A stretch of 43,982 nt of DNA from Lachnospiraceae bacterium (GTDB taxonomy: Bacteria; Bacillota; Clostridia; Lachnospirales; Lachnospiraceae): assembly GCA_017479935.1 (NCBI GenBank), contig JAFVBO010000055.1:1-43982 (forward strand). Reading direction: 5' to 3'. This document shows, piece after piece, positions 1 through 8,053 of the stretch (its first letter is position 1; each line of letters starts with the position of its first letter). Both the position numbers and the translations under genes were made by a program. The notes beneath the pieces were generated by a model. It was not told where the DNA came from and made no database searches. It was given only the letters and a program-made list of their open reading frames with translations.

Positions 1-22
1 GACACAGGCCCGTCCCCTGTCA
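1..22 (-). repeat. REP-like palindromic repeat, copy cut by the window edge
   Basis: The first 22 bases match the reverse orientation of the window's repeat family (core TGACAGGGGACGGG followed by CCTGTGTCA); the first base lies outside the window. It sits just past the 3' end of the minus-strand gene, as other copies sit at gene ends. Confidence 0.8.
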
Positions 23-43
23 CCTCCCTCCCCCGTCACACAC

Positions 44-78
44 AGAAGGAGGCCGGGCTTAACGCCCGGCCTCCTTCT
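44..78 (-). terminator. Strong hairpin at the end of the minus-strand gene
   Basis: Positions 44-58 and 64-78 form a perfect 15-bp GC-rich stem with a 5-base loop. It begins at the stop codon of the minus-strand gene. No U-tract follows on that strand, so it may be a weak terminator or an mRNA-stabilising hairpin. Confidence 0.6.
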
Positions 79-649
79 ATGCCACATGCTTTCCTTTCGC
101 CTGCGTTTTCCCTGCAGGCCCCTTCTTCGAAGAAGCTGCGTTCTCTTTCGCAGCCTCTTCCGGAGAAGCCAGATCCTTCTCCGCTTTCATCCTCCTCTGC
201 TCCTCTCTCTTCTTCCTCTCGGCCAGCTTCATGATCAGCCAGTCCGGCAGGGGATGGCTTTTCGCCAGCTCCCCGCCCTGGAAGAAGTCGTAGCGCAGAT
301 AATACCGCGCGCCGTCTTTCACAGCGTATACGCAGAGGTAAAAGTTCTCCCCCACGAAGGCGGTTCCGAGCTCCTCCTCATCGCTCTTTAAAAGTGCGGT
401 CACCTCCGCGGCGAAGATGCTCTCCGGAAGCTCCTTCTCGAGCACGTTTTCCGCGAAGCCGATGCAGGTATCCTCCAAAGCCACCTGATCGGCTTCCTTC
501 AGCCGCCGGTAGGCCGTGGCCAGCTTGTTTTCGAGGTTCCTGCGCGGGCAGGAGGCCTTCTTGAAGCTGCTTCCCAGCATCATGTACATCGCGTACAGCA
601 TGTTGTTGTTCTGCTCCATTTTTTTCTGATTGTTTTTCTGGTTCATCAT
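77..649 (-). CDS. Hypothetical protein, Lys/Glu-rich C-terminus
   Basis: The product is about 190 aa and I do not recognise its family. The start is placed at the ATG at 649 (or the adjacent one at 646), because AGAAAGGA lies just upstream; a longer reading to 727 has no ribosome site. The N-terminus is Asn/Gln/Met-rich. A globular middle follows, with aromatic beta-strand-like stretches around NFYLCVYAV and RYYLRYDFF. The last 50 residues are a charged, Ala/Lys-rich tail that is probably disordered. No signal peptide or membrane segment is visible. It is transcribed alone, away from the GntR gene, from the promoter at 797-825, with a leader of about 140 nt. The reading frame is convincing; the function is unknown. 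Confidence 0.65.
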   Translation of the reverse strand: MMNQKNNQKKMEQNNNMLYAMYMMLGSSFKKASCPRRNLENKLATAYRRLKEADQVALEDTCIGFAENVLEKELPESIFAAEVTALLKSDEEELGTAFVGENFYLCVYAVKDGARYYLRYDFFQGGELAKSHPLPDWLIMKLAERKKREEQRRMKAEKDLASPEEAAKENAASSKKGPAGKTQAKGKHVA

Positions 650-796
650 TTTTTCCTTTCTTTTTGCGCTTAAACGCTTACGGACAAACAAAAAAGAACT
701 ATCTGCTTGAAAATGGGTAGATTCCACCTGTCTTCAAGTTCGACAATTCTTCTCAAATAAACCAGATCTTATTGCGGGTTTTCACCCGTGGAAAGC

Positions 797-825
797 ATTC
801 TAGCACATGTTTTTTCTTTTGGCAA
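797..825 (-). promoter_or_regulatory. Sigma-A promoter of the minus-strand gene
   Basis: On the minus strand TTGCCA (825-820), a 17-bp spacer and TAGAAT (802-797) form a near-consensus promoter. The predicted leader is about 140 nt and contains a small CGGGT-GAAA-ACCCG hairpin. Confidence 0.65.
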
Positions 826-859
826 GGGGGGTTCCAAAAGTTTTTTTCAAAATAATGGG

Positions 860-909
860 TTGACAGTTTGCATTATTTGCATTATTCTATGTAATACAAA
901 TGATGCAAA
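860..909 (+). promoter_or_regulatory. Promoter with overlapping palindromic operator for the GntR gene
   Basis: TTGACA (860-865), a 17-bp spacer and TATTCT (883-888) form a strong promoter. Positions 867-882 and 894-909 are an inverted repeat matching at 14 of 16 bases (TTTGCATTATTTGCAT against the complement of ATACAAATGATGCAAA). It covers the spacer and the start site, as expected for autorepression by the downstream GntR protein. Confidence 0.75.
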
Positions 910-922
910 AGGAGGTATTCCC

Positions 923-1285
923 ATGATCTTAAAACTGGACTTTGCCAGCAAGATACCCCTGTTCATGCAGATCCGAAACCAGATTGTCATCGCCATCGCG
1001 GATGGCTCCCTGAAACCCGGAGACCATCTCCCAACCATTCGCAATCTGGCGGAAGAAAGCGGTCTCAACATGATGACCATCAGCAAAGCTTACCAGCAGC
1101 TTGCACAGGAGGGCTATCTCATCACGGACCGGCGAAACGGCGCAATGGTTGCAAACAAGGAGACCGCGCATGCGGTGGACGATGCCTTGCTTGACCGCAT
1201 GAGGCTCTGCATCTCAGAGCTTCGCCTGGCCGGCATGTCCCCGGAAGAAATCCGGAACCTGTGTGATCAGCTGTCCGGCGAATAG
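923..1285 (+). CDS. GntR-family (YtrA-type) transcriptional regulator
   Basis: This is a 120-aa short GntR regulator: a winged helix of about 70 residues (SKIPLFMQIRNQI, then LPTIRNLAEESGLNMMTISKAYQQLAQEGYL) and a short helical tail in place of a large effector domain, as in the YtrA subfamily. The start at 923 is set by AAAGGAGG at 909-916; the reading frame open further upstream covers the promoter and is not used. It lies 91 bp before a DUF5808 membrane protein on the same strand. The palindrome over its own promoter suggests autoregulation. YtrA-type proteins usually control adjacent membrane or ABC genes involved in envelope stress; that role is inference here. Confidence 0.9.
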   Translation: MILKLDFASKIPLFMQIRNQIVIAIADGSLKPGDHLPTIRNLAEESGLNMMTISKAYQQLAQEGYLITDRRNGAMVANKETAHAVDDALLDRMRLCISELRLAGMSPEEIRNLCDQLSGE

Positions 1286-1376
1286 CCATCCACAGCAAGC
1301 CATTGTCCCTAAAAGCACCATCGCCGTGCGACACGAAAGCATCTTTCACGCCAGCATCACATAAAGGAGGTTATGT

Positions 1377-2708
1377 ATGTTCTGGAATCTGATCCTCTGG
1401 CTCTCCATCATCTGGATTGCCCCTCTCTATTATGTCATCCTCGCCAACGAAACCCGTTTTAAAAAGAACATCGTCCTGGGTGTAACGCTTCCCTATGATG
1501 CCCGGGACAACAAAGAAGTACAGGATACGCTGAAAACGTTCCGGTTTTGGTTGGCCGTTCTGACGGTGCTGCTCATCGGGAGCGCCATCGTACTCATGAT
1601 CGTATACCGCGACAATTGGTCTTTAACCGCCTGGTTTATCTGGTTAGATCTGTGCATTCTGTTTCCGTTTCTTCCTTATGTTCTGGCCAACCAGAAACTG
1701 AAGCAGATGAAAATGGAAAACGGCTGGGATCAGATGAAGTCCTCAGAAATCCGGATCAGCTCGAGTGCTGCCACGGCAGCCCCCTGGATCTCCCCCCTTT
1801 GCTTCATTCCGGCTTTCCTTATCTGTGTGATCCTCTGGATCCTCGATCCTGGATACTGGCCGCTCTATCTGATCATGAGCCTTACCTGCCTCTTAAGTGG
1901 ACTTGGCTATCGTTATCTGTATCGCAACAAATCCGAAATGGTCGATGAAAACGAAACCTTAACGCAGGTTCTTTCCCGTGTTCGAAAACAGAACTGGGGA
2001 CACATGTGGCTTTTAACTGCCTACAGCTGCGCCGGCTATGCCTTCACCTTCTTTCTGAAGGATTCGCCCGTCCTTAGCCTTGTGCTCTTCTGCGCGATCA
2101 CCCTGTTCCTGCTGATCGCCGCCGTATGGATTGAATTTAAGGTTCGCCATCTGCAGGAAACTCTCACCAAAGAAAGCGGGAAAGACTGGTATGTGGATGA
2201 TGACGACAAGTGGATCGGCGGCCTGATCTACTACAATCCGAACGACAGCCGTACCATGATCAACCAGCGCACCGGCATCAACTCCAGCTTCAATCTGGCA
2301 ACACCTGCCGGCAAATTTCTGGGAGGTCTCATCGTTGTTTTAGTGCTGTCTCTCCCCTTCTGGGGCCTCCTGATAAACGGAATCGGATCCGGCGACATCT
2401 CCTCCACCCTCGCTGAAGATACACTCACCATTCAAGCCGGTTATGTCACCTATGAAATCCCCACCGAGGAGATCCTCGAGGCGCGTCTTCTGGATGAGCT
2501 CCCCTCCGGCCTGGTCCGTACCTTCGGCACAGGCCTCCCGAACTTCTTGGAAGGCTCTTTCTCCGCGCCGGATTACGGAAAGCTGACCCTTTGCCTGGAT
2601 CCTACCGCGCCTCCTTTTCTCCTGATCCGCACGGAACAGAAAACCTTCCTCTTTGGCTTCCGGGAAGCCGGGGTCGCCGAGGCGCTGTTGGAATTGCTGC
2701 CCAAATAA
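1377..2708 (+). CDS. DUF1648/DUF5808-type integral membrane protein
   Basis: The product is 443 aa with about eight hydrophobic segments (roughly residues 4-22, 58-76, 86-103, 134-152, 158-175, 208-228, 230-248 and 312-332). Between the last two lies a cytosolic loop with the DUF5808 signature WIGGLIYYNPND (near residue 280). A soluble C-terminal part of about 110 residues follows the last membrane segment. AAAGGAGG at 1363-1370 sets the start. Proteins of this type occur next to YtrA-type GntR genes in Firmicutes and are loosely related to SdpI-like immunity/signalling proteins; the biochemical role is unknown. It is probably cotranscribed with the regulator upstream, and its end runs into the REP-like cluster. 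Confidence 0.8.
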   Translation: MFWNLILWLSIIWIAPLYYVILANETRFKKNIVLGVTLPYDARDNKEVQDTLKTFRFWLAVLTVLLIGSAIVLMIVYRDNWSLTAWFIWLDLCILFPFLPYVLANQKLKQMKMENGWDQMKSSEIRISSSAATAAPWISPLCFIPAFLICVILWILDPGYWPLYLIMSLTCLLSGLGYRYLYRNKSEMVDENETLTQVLSRVRKQNWGHMWLLTAYSCAGYAFTFFLKDSPVLSLVLFCAITLFLLIAAVWIEFKVRHLQETLTKESGKDWYVDDDDKWIGGLIYYNPNDSRTMINQRTGINSSFNLATPAGKFLGGLIVVLVLSLPFWGLLINGIGSGDISSTLAEDTLTIQAGYVTYEIPTEEILEARLLDELPSGLVRTFGTGLPNFLEGSFSAPDYGKLTLCLDPTAPPFLLIRTEQKTFLFGFREAGVAEALLELLPK

Positions 2709-2714
2709 CATTTG

Positions 2715-2849
2715 TGAAGGGGACGGGCCTCTGTCACATTCTCCAGTTCTCTGTGACAGGGGACGGGCCTCTGTCACGTTTTTTGGCAGTGAAGGGGATA
2801 GGCCTCTGTCATATTCTCTGACAGTGTGACAGAGGATAGGCCTCTGTCA
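2715..2849 (+). repeat. REP-like repeat cluster, four forward copies, left of the RAYT gene
   Basis: Four head-to-tail copies start at 2715, 2754, 2790 and 2827, spaced 36-39 bp. They are variants of TGACAGGGGACGGG plus CCTCTGTCA, with drift (GAAGGGG, GGATAGG). All are in the orientation opposite to the cluster right of the transposase. Each core can fold back on itself through TGACAG/CTGTCA-type arms. Confidence 0.9.
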
Positions 2850-3265
2850 CGTTTTCTGGCAGAGGGCCGTCCTTGCCCATGTGATCAAAAAACATTGAAA
2901 CCTTGTAGAGCGTTCAAAAATCAATTGGACCAATGACGCCGGAATAATTTTCATTCTCCGAAAAAATCGCAAGCGCAGCGGGCTACGTCATGATTTTTGG
3001 TAATGGATTCGAAATGGTAGACAAGTCATTTGGTGCAGTTATTTGCAGAACGATCTGCTTGCACCATATATTCGCGCTTCCCCTGATGAGGCAAAGACTG
3101 CCCAGATATCCCGTCACGGATATACAGGCAGTCTTTCTTTTCATCCTCACACTCAGAACATCACTATACAACTCCTCCGTGCACCTCTTAAACCGTCCCC
3201 CGTTTGTCATGTGATCGTAGCGTCTTGCTACACTTCTAAACGCTCAAATTTTTTTCTGAATCCCC
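2850..3265. other. Non-coding stretch between repeat cluster and RAYT promoter
   Basis: No supported gene is visible here. The stretch holds a nested hairpin: outer arms 3093-3102 and 3127-3136 (AAAGACTGCC and its complement) and inner arms 3106-3111 and 3118-3123 (ATATCC/GGATAT), followed by TCTTTT. It could be a terminator that insulates the transposase, or an element hairpin recognised by it. The rest is AT-rich with no clear signal. Confidence 0.5.
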
Positions 3266-3294
3266 TTGCACGATTATCCACTATCTAGTATAAT
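3266..3294 (+). promoter_or_regulatory. Promoter of the RAYT transposase
   Basis: TTGCAC (3266-3271), a 17-bp spacer and a perfect TATAAT (3289-3294) lie 25 bp before the start codon. The promoter rules out the longer in-frame start at 3266. Confidence 0.8.
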
Positions 3295-3319
3295 TCCGAT
3301 TCGAAAAGGAGGTGCAATA

Positions 3320-4075
3320 ATGTCAAGAATTCCAAGGATTACAAGTAATTCAGGAGTATACCATGTAATGTTAAGAGCTGTCAATCAGCGGCAGATTTTC
3401 TTCGATGACGCTGACTATCTGTATTACATAAGATTACTGAAACACTATAAAACTGTCTCTGGCTACCAGCTTTACGCTTACTGCTTAATGGGTAATCATG
3501 TACATCTGTTGATTAAGGAGGGACCCGAAAAACTTGCTACTGCCTTCCAGCGTATCGGTGCCGCCTTCGCAATTTGGTACAACGGGAAATACGAACGTGT
3601 CGGCCACATCTTCCAGGGTCGTTTCAAAAGCGAACCGGTAGACACACAAAACTACCTGTTTACAGTTCTGCGCTATATTCTTCGAAATCCTGTTGCTGCC
3701 GGAATATGCCTTTCACCTGCCGATTACTCTTATAGCAACGCGACTGTTTATTTTGGATATCCTGACAATCTAACCGATGCTGATTTCATCTTCAGTCTGA
3801 TTGATCCGAAAAATCTGCGCCAGTTCATACTGCAGGATAATCAGGACAGCTGTCTGGAAATACGCCCAAAAGTCCGCAATCGCATGCCTGACGAAAAAGC
3901 TTCCGAATTGATTCTCAGAGAATTCGGAACCTTAACTCCACTTGTCGGGTGTAAAAAAGATCGTACTTCTTTTGATATGTCTGTTTCCAAACTATTCCGG
4001 GCAGGCATTTCAATACGCCAGTTAAGCAGACTTACAGGTATATCAAAAGGGATCCTACAGCGAGTCAAACTGTAA
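3320..4075 (+). CDS. REP-associated tyrosine transposase (RAYT), Y1/HUH family
   Basis: The 251-aa protein belongs to the Y1 transposase (IS200-like) fold. The HUH motif is in GNHVHLL (His60, His62). The C-terminal helix of the domain, NYLFTVLRYILRNPVAAG (residues 111-128), carries the candidate nucleophile, Tyr112 or Tyr119. A C-terminal extension ending in a probable helix-turn-helix (SIRQLSRLTGISKGILQRV) follows, as in many RAYTs. AAAGGAGG at 3305-3312 fixes the start at 3320. RAYTs are single-copy enzymes tied to REP palindromes and cut or join single-stranded repeat DNA. Here clusters of one palindromic repeat sit on both sides in opposite orientation, which matches that biology. The gene appears intact, with its own promoter. 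Confidence 0.9.
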   Translation: MSRIPRITSNSGVYHVMLRAVNQRQIFFDDADYLYYIRLLKHYKTVSGYQLYAYCLMGNHVHLLIKEGPEKLATAFQRIGAAFAIWYNGKYERVGHIFQGRFKSEPVDTQNYLFTVLRYILRNPVAAGICLSPADYSYSNATVYFGYPDNLTDADFIFSLIDPKNLRQFILQDNQDSCLEIRPKVRNRMPDEKASELILREFGTLTPLVGCKKDRTSFDMSVSKLFRAGISIRQLSRLTGISKGILQRVKL

Positions 4076-4118
4076 CCAGCCTGTGTCTCCAGGCAGATTT
4101 GCCGCTACACATTTCATG

Positions 4119-4233
4119 TGGCACAGCCCCGTCCTCTGTCACCTATAATGTGACACAGGCCCGTCCCCTGTCACATAATGTGACACAGGCCCGTCCCCTG
4201 TCACATAATGTGACACAGGCCCGTCCCCTGTCA
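4119..4233 (-). repeat. REP-like repeat cluster, four reverse copies, right of the RAYT gene
   Basis: One degenerate copy (4119-4141) is followed by three identical 23-bp copies at 4151-4173, 4181-4203 and 4211-4233, exactly 30 bp apart and joined by the same 7-bp linker CATAATG. Their identity points to recent amplification. Orientation is opposite to the cluster at 2715-2849. Confidence 0.95.
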
Positions 4234-4238
4234 GACTC

Positions 4239-4288
4239 TTGCCAAGCAACAAAAGCTATGTTATACTACAGCCTACCAAATTGGTAGG
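4239..4288 (+). promoter_or_regulatory. Promoter and 17-bp palindromic operator ahead of the LysR/met operon
   Basis: TTGCCA (4239-4244), a 17-bp spacer and TATACT (4262-4267) form a promoter. Just downstream, 4272-4288 is a perfect palindrome, CCTACCAA-A-TTGGTAGG, covering the likely start site. It does not resemble a LysR T-N11-A box, so another repressor may act here. Confidence 0.65.
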
Positions 4289-4371
4289 TAATAACATCTC
4301 CTGATTTCGCACTCCCCTACAGGATGCATGTACGCCAAACGCAAAAGCAGCAGAAAGAAAGAAAGAAAGAA

Positions 4372-5292
4372 ATGACGATACAACAATTAAATTATACGAT
4401 TACGATCTCCGAAGCCGGGTCGCTGAACAAGGCAGCGGAAACGCTTTATATTTCGCAGCCTTCGCTCACAAGTTCCATACAGGAGCTGGAGCGAGAGCTA
4501 GGCATCACGATCTTTAACCGGAGCGGGCGAGGAGTTTCCCTGACCAACGACGGTCTGGAATTTGTCCAATACGCAAGGCAGGTTGTGCAGCAGTACAACC
4601 GTCTGCTTGAAAAATACGGGAAAGACGGAGTGATAAAGAAGAAATTCGGGGTCTCGACGCAGCATTATTCGTTCGCCGTAAAAAGCTTCGTGGAAATGGT
4701 GAAACAATTCAACACCCGGGAATATGAATTCGCAATCAGGGAAACCAAAACCCTCGAGGTCATCCAGGATGTTGCTTCCGGAAAAAGCGAGATCGGGATT
4801 TTATATCTCAACGATTTTAATCGGAAAGCCATTGAGAAATTTTTACGTACCAACAGTCTGGAGTTTCACCCTCTGATCGACTGCGACGCATACGTCTACC
4901 TGTGGAAAGGGCATCCCCTGGCGCGCCACCCTTCCATCCGCCTGGAGGACCTTGCGGACTATCCTTGCCTGTCCTTTGAACAGGGCGCAAGCGGGTCTTT
5001 TTATTTCGCGGAAGAGATTCTAAGCACAAGTGAATACCCCCGGATGATCAAGGCGAATGATCGTGCAACGATGCTGAACCTCATGGTTGGGTTAAATGGA
5101 TACACACTTTGTTCCGGTATTATCTGCGAGGAACTGAATGGTTCAGACTATATTGCTGTTCCCCTGGACACAGACGAAACCGGGGCCGGAGACAAAATGG
5201 AAATCGGATACATCGTAAAGAAAAATACGATACGCAGCGAAATGGCAACCTTATACATCGAAGAACTGCAGCACTATCTTCATCAAGGATAA
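4372..5292 (+). CDS. LysR-family transcriptional regulator (likely sulfur/methionine control)
   Basis: The 306-aa protein is a full-length LysR regulator: N-terminal winged helix-turn-helix (GSLNKAAETLYISQPSLTSS) and a two-lobe effector domain from about residue 90. The start at 4372 gives the canonical MTIQQLNYTI beginning; only a GAAAG-rich stretch precedes it, so translation may be weak. It lies about 200 bp before metQ on the same strand. Linkage to a methionine-type importer and a Cys/Met PLP enzyme suggests it controls them; the ligand (an acetylserine/acetylhomoserine-type metabolite) is a guess. Confidence 0.9.
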   Translation: MTIQQLNYTITISEAGSLNKAAETLYISQPSLTSSIQELERELGITIFNRSGRGVSLTNDGLEFVQYARQVVQQYNRLLEKYGKDGVIKKKFGVSTQHYSFAVKSFVEMVKQFNTREYEFAIRETKTLEVIQDVASGKSEIGILYLNDFNRKAIEKFLRTNSLEFHPLIDCDAYVYLWKGHPLARHPSIRLEDLADYPCLSFEQGASGSFYFAEEILSTSEYPRMIKANDRATMLNLMVGLNGYTLCSGIICEELNGSDYIAVPLDTDETGAGDKMEIGYIVKKNTIRSEMATLYIEELQHYLHQG

Positions 5293-5496
5293 ACAAAAAC
5301 GCAGACCATCTATTATAGGCTGAACCTATTAGCAAGTATTTGCAGACGATATTAGTAATAAGCGAAAAGGCGTGATAAAAATGAGCACAAGATGCAGGGG
5401 GCCCCATTCACAAAACAGCCAGGCATACAATCCCCCTGCCTCTTACATCTACTTATAAAAGGAGGATGGGCTCGATATACGCGCCCGAAAAAAGAA
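5293..5496 (+). promoter_or_regulatory. Leader of the metQ operon with a hairpin and a misplaced ribosome site
   Basis: A perfect 8-bp stem pairs 5394-5401 (GCAGGGGG) with 5432-5439. AAAGGAGG follows at 5458-5465, about 30 nt before the metQ start. I see neither SAM-riboswitch nor T-box conserved cores. Control may be by the upstream LysR protein. Confidence 0.4.
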
Positions 5497-6375
5497 ATGA
5501 AAAAGAATTCGTTTGCAAAAGTTACAACCATTATTCTGTCACTGCTTCTCGTCCTGGGGATTGCGGCCTGCGCAACGACCGGCAGCAGCGATAACCCCGC
5601 AGACACTGCCTCAAAGAAGATTGTGGTAGGCGTCAATCCTGTCCCGCATGCGGATATCCTGGACAATGCCGTGAAGGCTGTTCTTGCTGAAGCGGGTTGG
5701 GAACTTGAGGTGGTTGTTTTCCAGGATTATGTCCTGCCGAACACTTCCCTGGAAGCCGGAGAACTCGATGCCAACTATTTCCAGACGCTGGGCTACATGA
5801 ATGTACAGAATCAGGATAGCGGTCTGCATCTGGCAGCCGTCGCCGGCGTCCATATCGAGCCCATGGGAATCTACTCGCAAAAATACACCAAGCTGGATCA
5901 GCTTCCGGACGGCGCAGAGATCGGCATTCCCAACGATCCCGAAAATCTGGAGCGCGGCTTAAACCTGCTGGTGCAGAAAGGTCTGCTTACCTCTTTAGGC
6001 GGTTACGGCACGGACCCCAATGTCACGGCTGAGTCTCTGAGCAACGACAAAACAGCCAACCCGCACGGTTATAAAATCACGACACTGGAAGCAGCCAGCC
6101 TTCCTCTGTCTCTTCCTGACTTAGATGCTGCCACAATCAACGGAAACTACGCTTTAGGCGCTGATCTTCCTTCTACCTATCCTGCTCTGGATATCGAGGA
6201 GTTTGACGAGGAGACAAGTGTCCGCAGAACGAACTTCATCGTAGTGACGCAGGGCAATGAAAACACGGAGAAAACAAAAGCGCTAGTGGAAGCGATCAAG
6301 TCGGACGCTGTCAAACAATACATTGAAGATCATTATAAAGGATCTGTCATTCCTTCCTTTATTGACCCCCAGTAA
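5497..6375 (+). CDS. metQ: MetQ/NlpA-family substrate-binding lipoprotein
   Basis: The 292-aa protein starts with a lipoprotein signal: MKKN, a hydrophobic stretch and lipobox LGIAAC, with lipidated Cys25. The mature part is the NlpA/MetQ fold (KIVVGVNPVPHADILDN, ELDANYFQ, ALGADLPSTYP region). It would capture methionine or a related sulfur amino acid outside the membrane and pass it to MetI/MetN. The start is chosen by the signal peptide; the nearest strong ribosome site is 30 nt away, and directly before the ATG only AAAAAAGAA is seen. metN follows after 3 nt. The exact substrate (L-Met, D-Met or another) is not determined by the sequence. Confidence 0.9.
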   Translation: MKKNSFAKVTTIILSLLLVLGIAACATTGSSDNPADTASKKIVVGVNPVPHADILDNAVKAVLAEAGWELEVVVFQDYVLPNTSLEAGELDANYFQTLGYMNVQNQDSGLHLAAVAGVHIEPMGIYSQKYTKLDQLPDGAEIGIPNDPENLERGLNLLVQKGLLTSLGGYGTDPNVTAESLSNDKTANPHGYKITTLEAASLPLSLPDLDAATINGNYALGADLPSTYPALDIEEFDEETSVRRTNFIVVTQGNENTEKTKALVEAIKSDAVKQYIEDHYKGSVIPSFIDPQ

Positions 6376-6378
6376 GCT

Positions 6379-7350
6379 ATGATCACAATATCCAACGTAC
6401 AAAAATCCTTTCAGGACCTCAAGGTCCTGAAAGGTGTTTCCCTACAGATTGAGGACCGCGAAATATACGGAATCATCGGCCAGAGCGGCGCAGGAAAGTC
6501 TACTCTCCTGCGCTGCATCAATGGCCTGGAGGCCTATGATTCCGGAGAAATCATCGTGGACGGGACCCTGGTCCGAACGAACGATAAGGCATCCCTGCGG
6601 CTTCTGCAAAAGAGAATGGGAATGATCTTTCAGAATTTCAATCTGCTGGAACGGCTCGATGTGTATGACAACATTGCCCTGCCGATGAAATTCTGGGGAA
6701 TCAATCCCCGTTCTCCTGAAAGCCGCAGTAAAATTACCGACCTGATTCATCTGGTTGGTCTGGATGACAAAATTCACGTAAAACCGCGGGAACTTTCGGG
6801 CGGCCAGAAGCAGCGCGTCGCCATCGCGAGGGCCCTTGTCCTGGATCCTCCATTTCTTCTGTGCGATGAAGCAACCAGTGCTCTGGATCCCGAGATTACC
6901 AAAGGAATCCTGAGCCTGCTGCAGAAAATCAACCGGGAGATGGGGATCACGGTTATTGTCGTGACCCATCAGATGGAAGTAGTCAAACAAATCTGCGGGA
7001 AGGTTGCGTTCTTAAGCGATGGGCGTGTCCTCTCGGAGGGTAAGCCGGAAGAACTGTTCATCAAGCCGTCGGTACCGGAGATTAAATCGTTTCTTCGCGA
7101 TGGCAGCGAACTGCTTCCCGAGACCGGGGTGAACATCCAGCTTTTCTTCTTCGGCCCGGGAGCCGAACAGCCCATCGTTACGCAGATGGCCAGAGAACTC
7201 GGCAAGGACTTCAGCATCAGCTGGGCAAAACTGGAAGATTTCCGGGAAAATGTTTACGGCAGCCTTGTTCTGAACGTTCAGCCGGAAGACGCGGAAAGCG
7301 TCTGCGCTTTTCTGGACAGGAAAAGGATATACTGGGAGGTGCTTGATTAA
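6379..7350 (+). CDS. metN: Methionine-type ABC importer ATPase (MetN) with NIL domain
   Basis: The 323-aa ATPase has Walker A GQSGAGKST (Lys40), signature LSGGQKQR (139-146) and Walker B FLLCDEATS (159-167). The last 80 or so residues form the NIL regulatory domain typical of MetN, which binds methionine and inhibits transport when the amino acid is plentiful. It starts 3 nt after metQ and overlaps the metI start by 1 nt (TAATG), so translation is coupled. Length and domain order are normal for the family. Confidence 0.95.
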   Translation: MITISNVQKSFQDLKVLKGVSLQIEDREIYGIIGQSGAGKSTLLRCINGLEAYDSGEIIVDGTLVRTNDKASLRLLQKRMGMIFQNFNLLERLDVYDNIALPMKFWGINPRSPESRSKITDLIHLVGLDDKIHVKPRELSGGQKQRVAIARALVLDPPFLLCDEATSALDPEITKGILSLLQKINREMGITVIVVTHQMEVVKQICGKVAFLSDGRVLSEGKPEELFIKPSVPEIKSFLRDGSELLPETGVNIQLFFFGPGAEQPIVTQMARELGKDFSISWAKLEDFRENVYGSLVLNVQPEDAESVCAFLDRKRIYWEVLD

Positions 7351-8009
7351 TGGGAATTGCAACGACTGCAAGCATGACAAGCGTCATCTTAAATGCTTTC
7401 TGGCAAACACTGTACATGGTGTTCTGGTCCACGCTGTTTTCCGTTCTCATCGGATTCATCCCGGCTGTCATACTCACGCTGACCGCGCCGGACGGACTCC
7501 ACCCGGTCCGCCCTGTCTATGAAACGCTCAGCTTTTTGATCAATGTATTCCGCAGTTTTCCTTTTATCATTCTTCTCGTGCTGGTGATTCCGTTTACGCG
7601 GTTGATCGTCGGAAAGGCCATTGGTACAACGGCATCCATTGTTCCGCTCACATTGTCCGCCATTCCCTTTATCGCCCGCATCATGGAAAACGCGCTCAGG
7701 GAGACAAACCCCGGTGTGATAGAAGCTGCCAAATCCTTCGGCGCCTCCGATTTTCAGATCCTTCTCTTCGTATATGTGAAGGAATCCATTCCAAGAATGC
7801 TCAACGGCGTGATCCTGCTGATCATTTCCCTGGTTGGCTACTCTGCCATGGCAGGCACCGTTGGCGGCGGAGGCATCGGCGATATCGCCATCCGCTTTGG
7901 CTATCAGCAGTACAAGACGGATTACCTGGTTGTCTGCTCCCTCATCCTGATCGTTTTCGTGCAGCTGATCCAGATGATCGGCAATCATTTGTATAAAAAG
8001 CTTTCTTAA
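7350..8009 (+). CDS. metI: Methionine-type ABC importer permease (MetI)
   Basis: The 219-aa permease has five or so membrane helices and the cytoplasmic coupling-loop signature ETNPGVIEAAKSFGASDFQI (about residues 113-132). A glycine-rich GTVGGGGIGDIAIRFGYQQY stretch, typical of MetI, follows. The start codon overlaps the metN stop by one base. It completes a MetNIQ importer and is followed 44 bp later by the PLP enzyme. Confidence 0.95.
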   Translation: MGIATTASMTSVILNAFWQTLYMVFWSTLFSVLIGFIPAVILTLTAPDGLHPVRPVYETLSFLINVFRSFPFIILLVLVIPFTRLIVGKAIGTTASIVPLTLSAIPFIARIMENALRETNPGVIEAAKSFGASDFQILLFVYVKESIPRMLNGVILLIISLVGYSAMAGTVGGGGIGDIAIRFGYQQYKTDYLVVCSLILIVFVQLIQMIGNHLYKKLS

Positions 8010-8053
8010 TCAGACTCGCAAGCGGGTCTTGACTTTTTTCGGAGGTATAGAAC

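Noticed and set aside
4119-4233. Possible CRISPR array (regular 30-bp period)
   Set aside because: The units are adjacent and linkers are identical 7-bp strings, not unique spacers; no cas genes are present. It is a tandem REP-like array.
4099-4287. ORF encoding repeated TQARPLSHNV units
   Set aside because: It is only a translation of the 30-bp REP array, which happens to stay open in one frame.
5466-5588. Small ORF starting at the ATG fused to AAAGGAGG ahead of metQ
   Set aside because: The ATG follows the ribosome site with no spacing and the product has no recognisable feature; the metQ frame has a clear lipoprotein signal.
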